Shown here: in pieces, positions 15,386 through 24,217 of the stretch | Numbering within the stretch: the first letter of the stretch is position 1 | Layout of the letters: each line of letters starts with the position of its first letter | Assembly: GCF_028010285.1 (NCBI RefSeq) | Contig: NZ_CP116304.1 | Span: 3,178,501-3,242,500, forward strand | Direction of reading: 5' to 3' | DNA: 64,000 nucleotides | Source: Pseudomonas sp. Q1-7 | GTDB lineage: Bacteria; Pseudomonadota; Gammaproteobacteria; Pseudomonadales; Pseudomonadaceae | Notes under the pieces: model-generated | The model's input: only the letters and a program-made list of their open reading frames with translations | The model's database searches: none | What the model was told of the DNA's origin: nothing | Made by a program: the position numbers and the translations under genes

Positions 15386-15554
15386 TCAACAGGTACACGC
15401 GCAGTTTCCTCGCCTGCTTGCGGGGTGAAGACGCGCGCCGGGGGCAGGCGGCATCCAGTTGCACACTGCCAATCAAGGTCACTCACATAATTTTGCCAAT
15501 CCGACATCAGAGCACTCCCCCAACATCCCCAATGAACCGAAAAATCACTGCCCC

Positions 15555-17135
15555 TCAGCCCAGGAACAGCCTGCACGCCGGGTTATCGCTCTCTTCCCAG
15601 TACGGGTAGCCGATTTCGTCCAGCGCCTCGAAGATCAGGTGGTTCTCATCCTCCGGCACTTGTAGCCCGGCTAGCACGCGGCCGTCGGCGGCGCCGTGAT
15701 TGCGGTAGTGGAACAGGGTGATGTTCCAGCGCCCGCCCAGCTTGTCGAGGAAGTTGAACAGCGCACCTGGTCGCTCGGGAAACTCAAAGCGGAACAGCCG
15801 CTCTTCGCCGATGTACGCGGCGCGGCCACCTACCATGTGGCGGATGTGCACCTTGGCCAGTTCGTTCTCGGTCAGGTCAAGGACCGGGAAGCCCTGCCCC
15901 TGCAGGCTCTCCACCAGCGCCGCGCGCGGGTCGGTGAGCGGGTGGGTCTGCACGCCGACGAAGATGTGCGCCTCGGCGTCGGTGTTGTAGCGGTAGTTGA
16001 ACTCGGTGATCTGGCGCTTGCCGATGGCTTCGCAGAAGGCCTTGAAGCTGCCAGGGCGTTCCGGGATGGTCACGGCGATGATCGCCTCGCGCTGCTCGCC
16101 CAGTTCGGCACGTTCAGCCACGTGGCGCAGGCGGTCGAAGTTGATGTTGGCGCCGGAGTCGATGGCCACCAGGGTCTGCCCACGGGCACCCTCGTGCTCC
16201 ACGTACCGCTTGATCCCGGCCACCGCCAGTGCGCCTGCCGGCTCGGTGATGGAACGGGTGTCGTCGTAGATGTCCTTGATCGCCGCGCAGATTTCATCGG
16301 CGCTGACCGTCAGCACCTCGTCGACGAAATGCCGGCAGACCTCGAAGTTGTGGGCGCCGATCTGCGCCACCGCCACCCCGTCGGCGAACAGCCCGACCTG
16401 ACCGAGCACCACCCGCTCGCCCGCGGCCAGCGCGGCCTGCAGGCAGTTGGAGTCCTCCGGCTCGACGCCGATCACTTTCACTTCGGGGCGCAGGTATTTC
16501 ACATAGGCGGCGATGCCGGCGATCAGGCTGCCGCCACCCACGGGCACGAAGATGGCGTCCAGCCGGCCGCCGTGCTGGCGGAGGATTTCCATGGCCACCG
16601 TGCCCTGCCCGGCGATCACGTCCGGGTCGTCGTAGGGCGGCACGAAGGTCAGGCCCTGTTCGTCCGTCAGCTTCAACGCGTGGGCCAGGGCATCGGGGAA
16701 GGCGTCGCCGTGCAGCACCACGTTGCCGCCGCGGGAGCGCACGCCTTGAACCTTCAGTTCCGGCGTGGTACGCGGCATCACGATGGTCGCCTGCACGCCC
16801 AGCTCCCGCGCCGCCAGGGCCAGGCCCTGGGCGTGGTTACCCGCCGAGGCGGCGATCACCCCACGCTCGCGCTCCTCCTGGCTCAGCTGAACCACGCGGT
16901 TGTAGGCGCCGCGGATCTTGAAGGAGTAGACCGGCTGCAGGTCCTCACGCTTGAGCAGCACCTGGTTGCCGAGGCGTTCGCTGAGCTGGCGGGCGGGTTG
17001 CAGGGGCGTTTCGATGGCAACGTCGTACACCGGTGCGGCGAGGATCTTGCGCACATAGTGCTTGAGCAGGCCGTCACGCTCATCCAGCGGGCGCTCGGTA
17101 AGAGAATCGGCAGTCGGGGTGGTGAGATGGGTCAT
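15555..17135 (-). CDS. ilvA: Threonine ammonia-lyase, biosynthetic (IlvA)
   Basis: PLP enzyme converting threonine to 2-oxobutanoate, the first committed step to isoleucine. The protein has 526 residues. The catalytic domain (about 25-345) has the PLP lysine K73 in YSFKIRGAYN and the phosphate loop VGGGSLIAG. Two ACT-like regulatory domains follow (about 350-420 and 440-520), with ERPGSFKAF and ERPGALFNF, the isoleucine/valine-sensing arrangement of full-length biosynthetic IlvA. The gene is preceded by a leader peptide and a terminator-like hairpin (see 17181 and 17220), so transcription is probably attenuated in response to branched-chain amino acid supply. Confidence 0.95.
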   Translation of the reverse strand: MTHLTTPTADSLTERPLDERDGLLKHYVRKILAAPVYDVAIETPLQPARQLSERLGNQVLLKREDLQPVYSFKIRGAYNRVVQLSQEERERGVIAASAGNHAQGLALAARELGVQATIVMPRTTPELKVQGVRSRGGNVVLHGDAFPDALAHALKLTDEQGLTFVPPYDDPDVIAGQGTVAMEILRQHGGRLDAIFVPVGGGSLIAGIAAYVKYLRPEVKVIGVEPEDSNCLQAALAAGERVVLGQVGLFADGVAVAQIGAHNFEVCRHFVDEVLTVSADEICAAIKDIYDDTRSITEPAGALAVAGIKRYVEHEGARGQTLVAIDSGANINFDRLRHVAERAELGEQREAIIAVTIPERPGSFKAFCEAIGKRQITEFNYRYNTDAEAHIFVGVQTHPLTDPRAALVESLQGQGFPVLDLTENELAKVHIRHMVGGRAAYIGEERLFRFEFPERPGALFNFLDKLGGRWNITLFHYRNHGAADGRVLAGLQVPEDENHLIFEALDEIGYPYWEESDNPACRLFLG

Positions 17136-17180
17136 GCGGGGCTCCTGGTCTTGATGTTCGCGCCCAGGAGACAGAAGGAA

Positions 17181-17205
17181 GAAACCCGCCTCGAGGGCGG
17201 GTTTC
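17181..17205 (-). terminator. ilvA attenuator hairpin
   Basis: On the minus strand GAAACCCGCC and GGCGGGTTTC form a 10-bp stem with a five-base loop, followed by the pyrimidine-rich TTCCTTCTGT. The first arm (AACCCGCC) can instead pair perfectly with GGCGGGTT at 17222-17229, the end of the leader peptide, giving an antiterminator. Confidence 0.75.
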
Positions 17206-17219
17206 TGTTTGGTCGTCGG

Positions 17220-17285
17220 CTAACCCGCCACTGCTGGAATGGCGGTAATAATCGCGGGGCCGGACAACCAAGGGGATTGAGTCAT
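17220..17285 (-). CDS. ilvA leader peptide
   Basis: A 21-residue open frame starts at ATG 17285 and ends at TAG 17220, just before the attenuator hairpin. Its second half reads AIITAIPAVAG, with three Ile, two Thr overall, and Val. These are the residues expected to sense isoleucine, threonine and branched-chain supply. There is no Shine-Dalgarno site; the predicted promoter would start transcription a few bases before the ATG, so translation may be leaderless. Confidence 0.7.
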   Translation of the reverse strand: MTQSPWLSGPAIITAIPAVAG

Positions 17286-17294
17286 GGCGGGCAA

Positions 17295-17322
17295 AATAGA
17301 GGGCCGGCGTCCTTCAGGTCAA
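17295..17322 (-). promoter_or_regulatory. Predicted ilvA leader promoter
   Basis: On the minus strand TTGACC (17322-17317) is separated by 16 bp from TCTATT (17300-17295). The -35 matches five of six and the -10 four of six sigma-70 bases. It lies directly upstream of the leader peptide. Confidence 0.4.
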
Positions 17323-17357
17323 GCATCAATTTCATACAGGCGGGGGAAATCCGTCCT

Positions 17358-17549
17358 TCAGACATGGTCACGCACCACACGCAACTCGGCGGCGTCCTGG
17401 TTCATCCGCTGGATCACATTGAACAGTTGCTGCTTCAGAGCCGCGTCGCCGATGCGGTCGGCGGCGCGCATCACGGCGATGGCGGCGGCTTCGTTGTTCA
17501 TGGCCACGGCGTCCAGGGTCTTGCGAAAATTTCTCACGGTACGCGTCAC
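17358..17549 (-). CDS. Hypothetical 63-residue helical protein
   Basis: A small frame starting GTG at 17549 with a good ribosome site (AAGGA, seven bases before the start). The product is charged and predicted helical (RKTLDAVAMNNEAAAIAVMR, QQLFNVIQRMNQDAAELRVV), without a signal peptide or Cys. I recognise no family. The strong ribosome site is the main support for it being a real gene. Confidence 0.55.
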   Translation of the reverse strand: MTRTVRNFRKTLDAVAMNNEAAAIAVMRAADRIGDAALKQQLFNVIQRMNQDAAELRVVRDHV

Positions 17550-17706
17550 GATAGGGTCCTTCTCAAAGCTGCGTGCACCCTATTGGATGAATATTTCCTT
17601 TTGATTTCAGCGTCTTGGATCAATGCCGCAGCTCGTCTGATTTGACGTCGCCCCGGCCATTCACCAAGCTAGCGGCCTCGAAATCCCTCACCAGGAACAC
17701 CCGCCC

Positions 17707-18882
17707 GTGATTGCCCCCCTTTTCCGTCGGGGCCGGCTTGCGCTCTGCATCGCCGGCCTGTTCGCCCTGCTCGCCGGTTGCGACGAGGAACCCGCCAAGC
17801 CCGAACAACCCGCCAAGGTCGATACCTACGCCAGGGCCAGTTGGGAAGAACTCCCCGCCAGCAGCGACGACGACGTAATCGCCGGATTCGCTGCCTGGCG
17901 TTCGGCCTGCGCGCGTCTGGCCAAGGACCCGGTCTGGGCCGCCACCTGCGCCAGCGCCGCCCAGGTACCGCAAGACCCCGCCGCGATCCGCGCCTGGCTC
18001 AGGGCGCAGCTCGACGTCTACAGCCTGCGCAACGCGCGCAACAGCCCCGAGGGCCTGATCACCGGCTACTACGAACCGGTCTACGCGGGTAGCCTGGGGC
18101 GCAGCGAGCGGGCGCAGGTGCCGGTCTATGGCGTACCCGACGACCTCATCGTGGTCGCCCTGGATGGGCTCTACCCCGAACTCAAGGGCAAGCGCCTGCG
18201 TGGCCGCCTCGAAGGCCGCGTGCTCAAGCCCTACGACGATGGCGCCAGCATCCGCGCCAACGGCGTCAAGGCACCGGTGCTGGCCTGGCTCACCGACCCG
18301 ATGGACCTGCAATTCCTGCAGATCCAGGGTTCCGGCCGCATCCAGCTGGACAGCGGCCGCCAGTTGCGCATCGGCTATGCCGACCAGAACGGCCACCCCT
18401 ACCGCCCGGTGGGGCGCTGGCTGGTGGAACAGGGCCAGCTGAAACAGGAAGACGTCAGCATGGGGGCGATTCGCGATTGGGCCAGCGCCAACCCGCAACG
18501 AGTGCCCGAACTGCTGGCGAGCAACCCGAGCTTCGTGTTCTTCAGCCTCAACCCGGACAGCAACGAAGGCCCGCGCGGATCCCTCAACGTGCCGCTGACC
18601 GCCGGCTACAGCGTGGCCATCGACCGCAAGGTGATTCCATTGGGCAGCCTGCTCTGGCTTTCCACCACCCGCCCGGATGGCAGCCCGGTGATTCGTCCGG
18701 TGGCGGCCCAGGACACCGGCGGCGCCATCGCCGGCGAGGTGCGCGCCGACCTGTTCTGGGGAACCGGCGCCGCGGCTGGCGAACTGGCTGGCAACATGAA
18801 GCAGCAAGGGCGGGTCTGGCTGCTATGGCCCAAGGGCATCGCCCTGCCCAATGCCACCCCTGCATCCAAATCAGGAGTCTGA
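17707..18882 (+). CDS. mltA: Membrane-bound lytic murein transglycosylase A (MltA)
   Basis: Outer-membrane lipoprotein that cleaves peptidoglycan glycan strands, forming 1,6-anhydromuramic ends. The protein has 391 residues from a GTG start. The signal ends in the lipobox LLAGC with C25 as the lipidated residue. The MltA beta-barrel domain (about 110-270) contains GLITGYYEPVYAGS and FLQIQGSGRIQL. The C-terminal 3D domain carries the catalytic Asp motif AAQDTGGAIAGEVRADLFWG. Length and motifs are standard. The GNAT gene begins 2 bp after its stop. Confidence 0.95.
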   Translation: MIAPLFRRGRLALCIAGLFALLAGCDEEPAKPEQPAKVDTYARASWEELPASSDDDVIAGFAAWRSACARLAKDPVWAATCASAAQVPQDPAAIRAWLRAQLDVYSLRNARNSPEGLITGYYEPVYAGSLGRSERAQVPVYGVPDDLIVVALDGLYPELKGKRLRGRLEGRVLKPYDDGASIRANGVKAPVLAWLTDPMDLQFLQIQGSGRIQLDSGRQLRIGYADQNGHPYRPVGRWLVEQGQLKQEDVSMGAIRDWASANPQRVPELLASNPSFVFFSLNPDSNEGPRGSLNVPLTAGYSVAIDRKVIPLGSLLWLSTTRPDGSPVIRPVAAQDTGGAIAGEVRADLFWGTGAAAGELAGNMKQQGRVWLLWPKGIALPNATPASKSGV

Positions 18883-18884
18883 AC

Positions 18885-19391
18885 ATGACCTTGATCCTCC
18901 GCACCGAGCGTGCCACCGACATCCAGGCCATCGAAGACCTGACCCGCGCCGCCTTTGCCGATGCGCCCCACAGCAGCGGTACAGAACAGTTCATCGTCAA
19001 TGCCCTGCGGCGCGCCGGGCAGTTGTCGCTATCGCTGGTGGCGGAACACAACGGCGAGATCGTCGGCCATGTGGCCCTCTCACCCGTAGCCCTCTCCTCC
19101 GGCACCCCAGGCTGGTACGGACTGGGCCCGATCTCGGTGGCGCCGGCGCGCCAGGGCAGCGGCATCGGATCGCGGCTGATGGGCGCGGCCCTCGCTGGCC
19201 TGCGTGAACTCGGCGCGCAAGGCTGCGTGCTCCTGGGTGACCCGGGCTACTACAGCCGTTTCGGTTTCGTCGTGCGGCCCGGCCTGACCCTGCCTGGCGT
19301 GCCGCCCGAGTACTTCCAGGCCCTGTCGCTGACGGGAGACTGGGCCGAAGGTGAGGTGAGCTATCAGGTGGCATTCGAAGCCACTGCCTGA
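18885..19391 (+). CDS. GNAT family N-acetyltransferase (YhbS-like)
   Basis: A 168-residue GNAT enzyme starting MTLILRTERATDIQAIE. The acetyl-CoA loop is PARQGSGIGSRLM, and LLGDPGYYSRFGF is typical of the YhbS branch. The substrate is unknown. It begins two bases after the mltA stop, preceded by CAGGAG, and is probably co-transcribed with it. Confidence 0.88.
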   Translation: MTLILRTERATDIQAIEDLTRAAFADAPHSSGTEQFIVNALRRAGQLSLSLVAEHNGEIVGHVALSPVALSSGTPGWYGLGPISVAPARQGSGIGSRLMGAALAGLRELGAQGCVLLGDPGYYSRFGFVVRPGLTLPGVPPEYFQALSLTGDWAEGEVSYQVAFEATA

Positions 19392-19464
19392 AACGGCGGG
19401 AGATTCGGTATAAGGGGACCTGCGCAGGGAGGCGCCAACCGAATCGGCCAGTACGGGGGCAGCC

Positions 19465-20442
19465 ATGCAAGACGACCGCGACAACACCCAGGAGGTCTAC
19501 AAGGCCCTGCTGGAATCCACCCGGGCGATCCCCTGGAAGATCGACTGGAAGACCATGACCTTCGCCTACATCGGCCCGCAGATCGAGGCGCTGCTGGGCT
19601 GGAGCCAGTCCAGCTGGGTCAGCGTCAACGACTGGGCCGAGCGCATGCACCCGGACGACCGCGACAGCGTGGTGGCCTTCTGCGTCGCCCAGTCCCAGTC
19701 CGGCACCGACCACGAGGCGGACTACCGCGCCATGACCGCCGGTGGCGACTACGTGTGGATTCGCGACGTGGTGCACGTGATGCGCAACGCCGACGGCGAG
19801 GTGGACGCGCTGATCGGCTTCATGTTCGACATCAGCGAACGCAAGAAGGCCGAGCAGCAGTTGATCGACCTGCAGAAACAACTGGAGGAGTACTCCTTCA
19901 AGGACGGACTCACCGGCGTGGCCAACCGGCGCATGTTCGACTCGGTACTGGAAGTGGAATGGACCAACGCCCAGCGCACCGGCGAGCCGCTGTCGCTGAT
20001 CCTCCTGGATATCGACTACTTCAAGCAGTACAACGACCACTACGGCCATATCCAGGGCGACGACTGCCTGAAGAGTGTCGGCCAGGCGCTGATGAATGCC
20101 GCCATCCGCCCTCGCGATTTCATCGCCCGCTTCGGCGGCGAGGAATTCGTGCTGATCCTGCCCGCCACCGACGAACCCGCCGCGCGCCAGGTGGCCGAAC
20201 GCTGCCGCAAGCTGATTCGCGAGCGCTGCATCCCCCACGAAAAATCCGGTGTCGCCACCCTGCTCACCATCAGCCTGGGGGTGGGTACCATCACCCCTGG
20301 CCATCAGGTCCAGAGCCTCGGCTTCATAGAAGCTGTCGACCGACTGCTCTACCAGGCCAAGCTGCGCGGTCGCGATCGCCTGGTATCGGCCCGCTGGCAC
20401 GGCTCGCCACAGTCATTTGATGAACAGGGCGAAGGCCGCTGA
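19465..20442 (+). CDS. PAS-domain diguanylate cyclase
   Basis: A soluble 325-residue protein with a PAS/PAC sensor domain (about 10-135; DYVWIRDVVHVMR, FMFDISERKKAEQQL) and a GGDEF domain (about 150-315). The active-site motif is GGEEF at 224-228, and the inhibitory I-site RPRD at 215-218 lies five residues before it, so product feedback is expected. It should make cyclic di-GMP in response to a ligand or redox signal bound by the PAS domain. It has no membrane segment. Confidence 0.92.
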   Translation: MQDDRDNTQEVYKALLESTRAIPWKIDWKTMTFAYIGPQIEALLGWSQSSWVSVNDWAERMHPDDRDSVVAFCVAQSQSGTDHEADYRAMTAGGDYVWIRDVVHVMRNADGEVDALIGFMFDISERKKAEQQLIDLQKQLEEYSFKDGLTGVANRRMFDSVLEVEWTNAQRTGEPLSLILLDIDYFKQYNDHYGHIQGDDCLKSVGQALMNAAIRPRDFIARFGGEEFVLILPATDEPAARQVAERCRKLIRERCIPHEKSGVATLLTISLGVGTITPGHQVQSLGFIEAVDRLLYQAKLRGRDRLVSARWHGSPQSFDEQGEGR

Positions 20443-20952
20443 CCCTGCCTGCCGCGCCTCAGACAGAGGGCACGGATGCGGCCCGCCCGGACGGTCGAAT
20501 GCAGCGCTCTAGCGGCGTGCAGCCAGATGCGAAAACGATGCATTTTAAAGTGGCTCACGATCATTGAGCTTGGCCGTCACGGAATGCAGTGCCGGATTGC
20601 GCCTTGGCACCGTGGCGGTCCTTTTTGCCACGCACCGGCCGACAATCCGGGCGCTAGCGGTCGACTGGACCGTTGATTCTTCCGCGCTGACCTGAAAGAT
20701 CCCCCGCCCCCGGTGCCTGGGTCTGACTCCCCGGCGCGTAAGCCAGCCACCTTCCTGCGCAAGAACGCCACTAGCAGCCTGTCAGCGTCCAGGCACCAGC
20801 AGTCGGCCAACCGGATAATGGCCAATGAGTGGCTATGCTTTAGATGCCACCGCCCCATTCGCCCCACCGACGGGCGCCTGCACTCAGGGCAAGGGAACGG
20901 ACTGCCTGGCGCGTCTTTCATTCAGGCCCTCATCAGGCTGGAGACCTTGAAA
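20443..20952. other. 510-bp gap between two c-di-GMP genes
   Basis: No gene was seen. It contains a 9-bp inverted repeat (GGTGCCTGG at 20712, CCAGGCACC at 20789) and a small hairpin near 20610-20630 (GTGGCGG...TTGCCAC). The open frame upstream of the next gene is not preceded by a ribosome site and lacks homology, so the region is more likely an untranslated leader plus promoter. Confidence 0.4.
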
Positions 20953-23433
20953 ATGGATTCTTTCGAAGCTGAAAGCGCCGCCAATCAAGCCATCTCTGCC
21001 CATTCGAAGCACCCTCGCGCGACCCGCTGGCACCGCATGTACTTCTTCCTGGCGGGCTTCGACGTGCTGGTGGTCGTGCTCAGCGTGCTGCTCAATCACC
21101 TGATCGTCGACACCTACCACCGCTCCATAAAGGCCAACCAGTCCTGGGTCCAGCAACTGTCGGCCTATTCGACCCTGGGCAGCCTGGCCTCCGACGTGAA
21201 CGCGCCGGGCAACAACGTGTTCGACACCCACGATGTCGAATCCGAATCGCGCAACATGTCCGCGGCCCTGAGTCTCTTCAACGAGCACCTGGCGCTGGCC
21301 AGGCAGCAACTGGACGCCCGCATCGCCAATCAGGCCGAGCACAGCGCGGACATCCAGGCCTACAGCATCGCCCTGAAGGATGAAGTGACCGAAGTCGACG
21401 CGGCGATGGTCGAGATGGTCAACGAGGCCCTGCTGATTTTCTCCTTCTTCCGTGAAGGCAAGTCGGACGACGCCGGCAAGCGCATGGCCACCATGGACCG
21501 CAAGTACGCCATGCTCCTCGCCTCGCTGGCCACGGTGCGGGAACGGGTCGGCCAGATCCAGAGCAAGCTGCTGGAGGAGGAGCAGGAGTCGGTGGAGGAA
21601 CTGCGCCGGATCGAGTACGCGATCATGGTCTTCGTGCTGATGATGGTCAGCGCCGCCGTGTTCTACGGACGCCGGATCAAGCGCGAGATGGAAGCGCATG
21701 CCGCAGAGCGCGACGGCTACCTGGCGGTACTGCGCGAGAGCGAACGGCAGTTCCGCCAGCAGGCCTCGCTGCTGGACAAGGCCCAGGACGCCATCGTGGT
21801 CCACGACATGGACCACCGCATCCGCTACTGGAACAAGAGCGCCGAACGCCTCTACGGCCTGAGCAAGGAAGAAGCGCTCGGCCAATACGCGCCCCAACTG
21901 ATCGACCATGACCCGGACACGACCGACGTGGCCACTCGCAGCCTCATGGAAAGCGGGGACTGGTCGGGGGAAGTGACCCTGCAGCGCCGCGACGGCAGCA
22001 CCATCACCTTCGAAAGCCACCGCACCCTGGTGCGCGACGACAACGGCCGGCCGCAGTCCGTCCTGTCGATCAATACCGACATCAGCCACCGCAAGGCCGC
22101 CGAACAGGAGGTCAAGCGCCTGGCCTTCTACGACCAGCTCACCGGCCTGGCCAACCGGCGCCTCATGCTCGACCGCCTGCAGCACGCGCTGGTCAGCAGC
22201 ACCCGCAGCCAGCATACGAGCGCGGTGATCCTGATCGACCTGGACAACTTCAAGGCGCTGAACGACACCCTGGGCCACGACCGTGGCGACATGCTGCTGC
22301 AACAGGTCGCCCAACGCCTGTCCTGCTGCATCCGTGAGAGCGACACCGTGGCGCGCCTCGGCGGTGACGAGTTCGTGGTGCTGCTGGAAGGACTCAGCGA
22401 GTACCCGCCGGATGCCGCCATCCAGGCCCGGAGCATCTGCGAGAAGATTCTCGGCGCACTGAATATTTCCTACCAGCTGGATGGCTATGAACACCACAGC
22501 ACCCCCAGCCTCGGCATCGCCCTGTTCCAGGGCCAGCAGAACACCGTGGACGACATCATGAAGCGCGCCGACCTGGCGATGTACCGGGCCAAGGCGGCGG
22601 GCCGCAACACCCTGCGCTTCTTCGACCCGGAAATGCAGGCGGTCGCCACCGCCCGCGCGCAGTTGGAGGCGGACCTGCGCCAAGGGCTGCAAGGCAAGGA
22701 ACTGCTGCTGTATTACCAACCGCAGGTGAACAGCCAGGGCCGCATCATTGGCGCCGAGGCGCTGATGCGCTGGCAACACCCCGAACGCGGCCTGGTGCTG
22801 CCGGCCGAGTTCGTGCCGCTGGCAGAGGAAACGGGGCTGATCCTGCCGCTGGGTCGATGGGCGCTGCAGTGTGCCTGCAACCAGCTGGTGGCCTGGGCCA
22901 GGCAACCGGACACCGCGCGGGTGGTTGTGGCAGTGAACGTCAGCGCCCGGCAGTTCCATCACCCCGACTTCGTGGAGGAGGTGCTGGCCGTGCTGAGGTA
23001 CACCGGGGCCGACCCGAAAAAGCTCAAGCTGGAACTGACCGAAGGCCTGCTGGTGGAAGACATGGAAAGCACGGTCGCCAAGATGGTCGAGCTGCAGGAG
23101 ATCGGCATCAGCCTGTCCCTGGATGACTTCGGCACCGGTTATTCCTCGCTCTCCTACCTGAAAAGCCTGCCGCTGGATCAGCTCAAGATCGACCAGTCCT
23201 TCATCCGCGACGTGCTGGTCGATCCCAACGACGCCGCGATTGCCTGCGCGATCATCAGCCTGAGCCAGATCCTCGGCCTCTCGGTGATTGCCGAGGGCGT
23301 GGAAACCGATGCCCAGCGCGCTTTCCTGCTCGCCCACGGCTGCCAGGCCTACCAGGGCAACTTCTTCTCCCGCCCGCTGCCACCCGAGCAGTTCAGGCAA
23401 TACGTCCACGAACGCCTGATGGCGGAGCACTGA
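20953..23433 (+). CDS. Membrane PAS-GGDEF-EAL cyclic-di-GMP protein
   Basis: An 826-residue inner-membrane protein. TM1 (about 30-52) and TM2 (about 222-242) bracket a helical periplasmic sensor region of about 170 residues. A cytoplasmic PAS domain (about 265-375), a GGDEF domain and a C-terminal EAL domain follow. Cyclase motifs are intact (GGDEF 470-474, I-site RESD five residues before). EAL motifs are also intact (E602-A-L, VNVSARQF, ELTEG, DDFGTGYSSLSYLK, AEGVET), so both synthesis and breakdown of c-di-GMP are possible. The start at 20953 has GGAG ten bases upstream; an upstream extension of 80 codons has no support. Confidence 0.93.
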   Translation: MDSFEAESAANQAISAHSKHPRATRWHRMYFFLAGFDVLVVVLSVLLNHLIVDTYHRSIKANQSWVQQLSAYSTLGSLASDVNAPGNNVFDTHDVESESRNMSAALSLFNEHLALARQQLDARIANQAEHSADIQAYSIALKDEVTEVDAAMVEMVNEALLIFSFFREGKSDDAGKRMATMDRKYAMLLASLATVRERVGQIQSKLLEEEQESVEELRRIEYAIMVFVLMMVSAAVFYGRRIKREMEAHAAERDGYLAVLRESERQFRQQASLLDKAQDAIVVHDMDHRIRYWNKSAERLYGLSKEEALGQYAPQLIDHDPDTTDVATRSLMESGDWSGEVTLQRRDGSTITFESHRTLVRDDNGRPQSVLSINTDISHRKAAEQEVKRLAFYDQLTGLANRRLMLDRLQHALVSSTRSQHTSAVILIDLDNFKALNDTLGHDRGDMLLQQVAQRLSCCIRESDTVARLGGDEFVVLLEGLSEYPPDAAIQARSICEKILGALNISYQLDGYEHHSTPSLGIALFQGQQNTVDDIMKRADLAMYRAKAAGRNTLRFFDPEMQAVATARAQLEADLRQGLQGKELLLYYQPQVNSQGRIIGAEALMRWQHPERGLVLPAEFVPLAEETGLILPLGRWALQCACNQLVAWARQPDTARVVVAVNVSARQFHHPDFVEEVLAVLRYTGADPKKLKLELTEGLLVEDMESTVAKMVELQEIGISLSLDDFGTGYSSLSYLKSLPLDQLKIDQSFIRDVLVDPNDAAIACAIISLSQILGLSVIAEGVETDAQRAFLLAHGCQAYQGNFFSRPLPPEQFRQYVHERLMAEH

Positions 23434-23635
23434 GCGCCAGGCGATACGCGCCCTTGTTGGGAAAGACTTTCATTTCCGCAACGGCTCACCTATTCTCGCC
23501 GCAGGCTGTTGCTGCCTGCCGCTCGCCCCGTCCGGGAAGGTGAAAGCATCGTTCGACAACCTCCAATCCTGGCCCTCTTGACCGTCGAAGATTGGCAATG
23601 CGAGCACAGGTACACTTCGACCCTCTGGAGGAACC

Positions 23636-24166
23636 ATGCCGTCCATCAACCAGGCCAAGCAGATGGCCAAGCGGCTGCGAGCGCTGCTAGCGGCGCGCGA
23701 TCACCCACTGCCCCACTCCGCCGCCCTCGAACTGGTCGCTAACCAGCTCGGCTACAAGGACTGGAACACTGCCTCTGCAACACTCCCCGAAGAACCGGCA
23801 CCGCAGGACATCGCCTTCGAAAGGCCGATTCCCATCCTGCGCATTTTCGACGAAGCCAAGGCACGCGAATTCTATTGCGGCTTCCTGGGCTTCAGCGTCG
23901 AGTTCGAACACCGCTTCGAGGCCGATCTGCCGCTCTACATGGGCATCACCCGGGCGGGGCTGCAGCTTCACCTGTCCGAGCATCATGGCGATGCCAGTCC
24001 GGGCGCGACCCTTTTCGTCCCGATGCGGGACATCCACGCCCTGCACGATGAACTGATCGGCAAGCGCTACTCGTACGGGCGGCCCGGAATCGTCCAGCAG
24101 AATTGGGGACAGGTGATGGAAGTCTACGACCCCTTCGGCAACCGGATCAGGTTCTGCCAATACTGA
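23636..24166 (+). CDS. Glyoxalase superfamily protein
   Basis: A 176-residue protein. An N-terminal helical module (about 1-55, QAKQMAKRLRALLAARDHPL, ALELVANQLGYKDWNT) is followed by a single vicinal-oxygen-chelate domain (about 62-176) with PILRIFDEAKAREFY, LQLHLSEHHGD and VYDPFGNRIRFCQ. This two-part layout is common in proteins labelled glyoxalase or bleomycin-resistance-like, with no proven substrate. It is preceded by CTGGAGG at a good distance and is monocistronic. Confidence 0.85.
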   Translation: MPSINQAKQMAKRLRALLAARDHPLPHSAALELVANQLGYKDWNTASATLPEEPAPQDIAFERPIPILRIFDEAKAREFYCGFLGFSVEFEHRFEADLPLYMGITRAGLQLHLSEHHGDASPGATLFVPMRDIHALHDELIGKRYSYGRPGIVQQNWGQVMEVYDPFGNRIRFCQY

Positions 24167-24217
24167 TCCCCTTCCAGGCCGGGCCCGGAAGCCCCGGGCT
24201 CGCGGCCTGGAGCGGCA

